Source of the DNA: a virus
Direction: 5' to 3' (one strand)
IMG/VR virus record: IMGVR_UViG_3300007609_000064
Span: 1-31,207 of that record
DNA: 31,207 nucleotides
Position numbers and translations under genes: made by a program. Position 1 is the first letter of the stretch, and the number at the start of each line of letters is the position of its first letter. Shown one piece after another: positions 29,443 through 31,207 of the stretch. The notes beneath the pieces were generated by a model, which saw only the letters and a program-made list of their open reading frames with translations, did not search any database and was not told the origin of the DNA.

Positions 29443-31207
29443 ACTGACTCCTTACCATCTGTTTGTGCTTTGCGTCACTGGCTCCGTTGAAAAAACGTGA
29501 ACTGGGATTATCATAATTTTCCTGTCCTGCATAAACTTGCTTCGGAGGATAAATTTCACCGTCCGGTAATTGCGGTTGTTGATAAGCTCTAAAGTCTGGA
29601 TTAAATCCTAACAGTGCCAATTGTGCTTCTTCTGAGTCGGAACCTGCAAGAGCTTCTGCCACTAATTCATCTTCCAGTGCATTTGATTCAGCAATGCTTT
29701 TTTCATTTGCCTGTTCCATTTCTTCTTCTTGCTCTTCTTTGATATCTTTCAGTGTGTTCTTGGCAATACTATTTACTACATCTGCAATTAGGTCTAAATT
29801 TAGTGAAGCCAATTCAATGTCGGCCATGTCCGCACCCTGACTGAGTTCATTGCTTTGTGCCAGTGCAGATTCTCCGGTGATATCCTCTGTCTGCACAGAG
29901 CCGCCCTGTGCGAGAGCAGTGTCGTTATCGTTGCTAGTTGAGCCTGTCATGCCCATTGAAGAATTACCTGTGTTATTACCGAAACTGTTTGATCCGAAAC
30001 CGGTGCCTGCGCCATCAGTTGATCCAGGTGAACTCCAACTTGATTGGGGGTTAGCACTGCTTGTAAGACTCTGTGCTGAACTTTGCGATGCAATGCTTTG
30101 TGCACTGTTAGCAACACTGTCAGCCGCTTCTAGAGCGGCTAATTGATCGGTGTTCAGTCCTGGTCCTTGTGTTTGATTGCTGGCTGGCTCTGTTTCGGCC
30201 TGCGTTTCTTGCACATTTGATCCTGGTGCCTGCGTAGCTTGATCCACTCCAGCCATTCCAGAATTTGTTGAATCCATTGTACCATCATTTGTCCCTCCCA
30301 TGGTAGAACTAGATGAGCCTGAAAAGTCTTGTGTGCCTGTACCGTATATATCTTGTTGAGGTGAAATCTGCGCCATTACAGCATCATTATAGCCTGGACA
30401 TTCTGGTGAAAACGTAGGATCTGCTGAACACTGTGCTGACAGCAATACTCGATCCTCCAGGCTTTCGTCTGCTACAGGATTGCCTGCATATCTGTAGTTC
30501 AGTTTGATTGAAGGATCTTGAAATTCTGGACCGTAGTATCCTGCCCAGTATCCCAAATCTTTACCAGTCACATTTAGTTCAATCTCTGATAGAGTGTTTG
30601 CATCGAAAGGATTAGCAAATGTTTCTTCCCCGGCGAATGTTGTCCATTCAGAAATATAACGACTGTAATCATAGGTTTTTGAAAATACGGCATTGCCTTG
30701 TGTGTCACGAACCACTATTTCCACCTGAAAAGGATCTGCTGTGCTTCTACCGTTACCACTGTCTTTGTATTCCGAATCCCAATTCTTCACACGCCAAGAA
30801 TAGTTGTAGCCTGTTGCTTCTATGCCAGCCTGTTCCAGTGCGATGTTTATTGCGGCGAGGTTTGTAAGTGTGCGTTCTACATATCCATAGTTGATCTGTC
30901 CGCCATATTGATCATTTAGAGCAGGACAACCACCACCTGAAGTTCCACCCCATCCTTGATTGAGTTCATAGCACCCACTCCAATATTGGCTGGTGTCTCC
31001 TATCAAGTCACCTGTCTGTCCCACAATGTATTCCTGTGTGGCCCAGTCTATCTTGTCAATCTGTATATAACTGTAGGTAGAGTCCATTGACCTATTGACG
31101 CAGACATCTGAACGACCCACATACACTTTGTTGACATCGTCTCGCAAGCAGATGTATTCATTGCCTAATACGCCGTCCGATCCTGTGGTTGAGTTTTCTG
31201 AATAGAA
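29435..31207 (-). CDS. Large low-complexity structural-like protein (5' end beyond window)
   Basis: The frame is open to the right edge, so the true start lies outside; at least 590 residues are visible. The N-terminal part is a beta-rich domain with several Cys, Trp and Tyr (DWATQEYIVGQTGD, YWSGCYELNQGWGG). It is followed by CSADPTFSPECPGY (nt about 30390-30435), then a long Ser/Gln/Asn/Gly/Thr-rich linker (nt about 29850-30360). An acidic helical region comes next (DIKEEQEEEMEQ), and then a C-terminal FNPDFRAYQQPQLPDGEIY motif followed by a basic, His- and Gln-containing end. The CPGY motif and C-terminus resemble pieces I recall from marine phage proteins of unknown function. It may be an extended virion protein; the role is not deducible. 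Confidence 0.65.
   Translation of the reverse strand, partial: FYSENSTTGSDGVLGNEYICLRDDVNKVYVGRSDVCVNRSMDSTYSYIQIDKIDWATQEYIVGQTGDLIGDTSQYWSGCYELNQGWGGTSGGGCPALNDQYGGQINYGYVERTLTNLAAINIALEQAGIEATGYNYSWRVKNWDSEYKDSGNGRSTADPFQVEIVVRDTQGNAVFSKTYDYSRYISEWTTFAGEETFANPFDANTLSEIELNVTGKDLGYWAGYYGPEFQDPSIKLNYRYAGNPVADESLEDRVLLSAQCSADPTFSPECPGYNDAVMAQISPQQDIYGTGTQDFSGSSSSTMGGTNDGTMDSTNSGMAGVDQATQAPGSNVQETQAETEPASNQTQGPGLNTDQLAALEAADSVANSAQSIASQSSAQSLTSSANPQSSWSSPGSTDGAGTGFGSNSFGNNTGNSSMGMTGSTSNDNDTALAQGGSVQTEDITGESALAQSNELSQGADMADIELASLNLDLIADVVNSIAKNTLKDIKEEQEEEMEQANEKSIAESNALEDELVAEALAGSDSEEAQLALLGFNPDFRAYQQPQLPDGEIYPPKQVYAGQENYDNPSSRFFNGASDAKHKQMVRSQYE

Noticed and set aside
1-31207. tRNA genes, CRISPR arrays, insertion sequences, integrase or attachment sites
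   Set aside because: Reading both strands showed no cloverleaf with a GTTCRA arm, no spaced direct repeats and no transposase or recombinase motifs.

Overview
The window looks like part of the genome of a marine T4-like contractile-tailed phage (Caudoviricetes, in the broad cyanophage/pelagiphage group). It does not look like a bacterial chromosome. The reasons are: dense genes with ATGA-type start/stop overlaps; very large tail-fibre and structural genes with N- and C-termini typical of marine T4-like phages; a phage-type GroES co-chaperonin; a MazG-type nucleotidohydrolase; a T4-type ATP-dependent DNA ligase; and repeated boxes matching or close to the T4 late promoter TATAAATA just upstream of many genes. 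The host cannot be told from this sequence. I see no tRNA, rRNA, CRISPR array, transposase, integrase or attachment site. No stretch of 300 bases or more lacks a gene.

Layout. (1) 1-14901, minus strand: a partial gene, MazG-like enzyme, small coiled-coil protein, GroES-like co-chaperonin, two small conserved phage proteins, a DnaE-like fragment without catalytic aspartates, then four structural genes: a 1086-residue Ig-like protein, two short fibre/baseplate proteins and a 2660-residue giant fibre. (2) 14972-18921, short blocks on alternating strands: zinc-ribbon protein, 2OG-Fe(II) oxygenase, small membrane protein, HeH/LEM-type protein, coiled-coil protein, UvdE-type UV-damage endonuclease, GT8-like glycosyltransferase and a QueD/PTPS-family protein. 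(3) 19083-22079, plus strand: a 998-residue fibre. (4) 22076-31207, minus strand: small membrane protein, 474-residue fibre, conserved 407-residue protein, two unknown small proteins, DNA ligase, a complete uroporphyrinogen decarboxylase (HemE), several membrane/coiled-coil proteins and a large low-complexity structural-like protein that runs off the window.

How it fits together. The fibre and structural genes, each behind a late-type box, would build the tail and adhesion apparatus, and the co-chaperonin would help fold virion proteins. MazG-like enzyme, ligase and UvdE serve nucleotide and DNA metabolism. The QueD-like protein, the oxygenase and the glycosyltransferase are candidate modification enzymes. 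HemE is the most unusual cargo. It keeps every catalytic residue I can check, and it would push uroporphyrinogen III towards heme (or chlorophyll) and away from siroheme/B12. Between hemE and the ligase lies a perfect consensus sigma-70 promoter (TTGACA, 17 bases, TATAAT), in clear contrast to the late boxes elsewhere. It suggests that the ligase has its own early, host-polymerase transcript.

Limits. Product names come from reading motifs by eye, without database searches. Exact starts are argued from ribosome-binding sites and overlaps. Several conserved genes have no known function that I can name.
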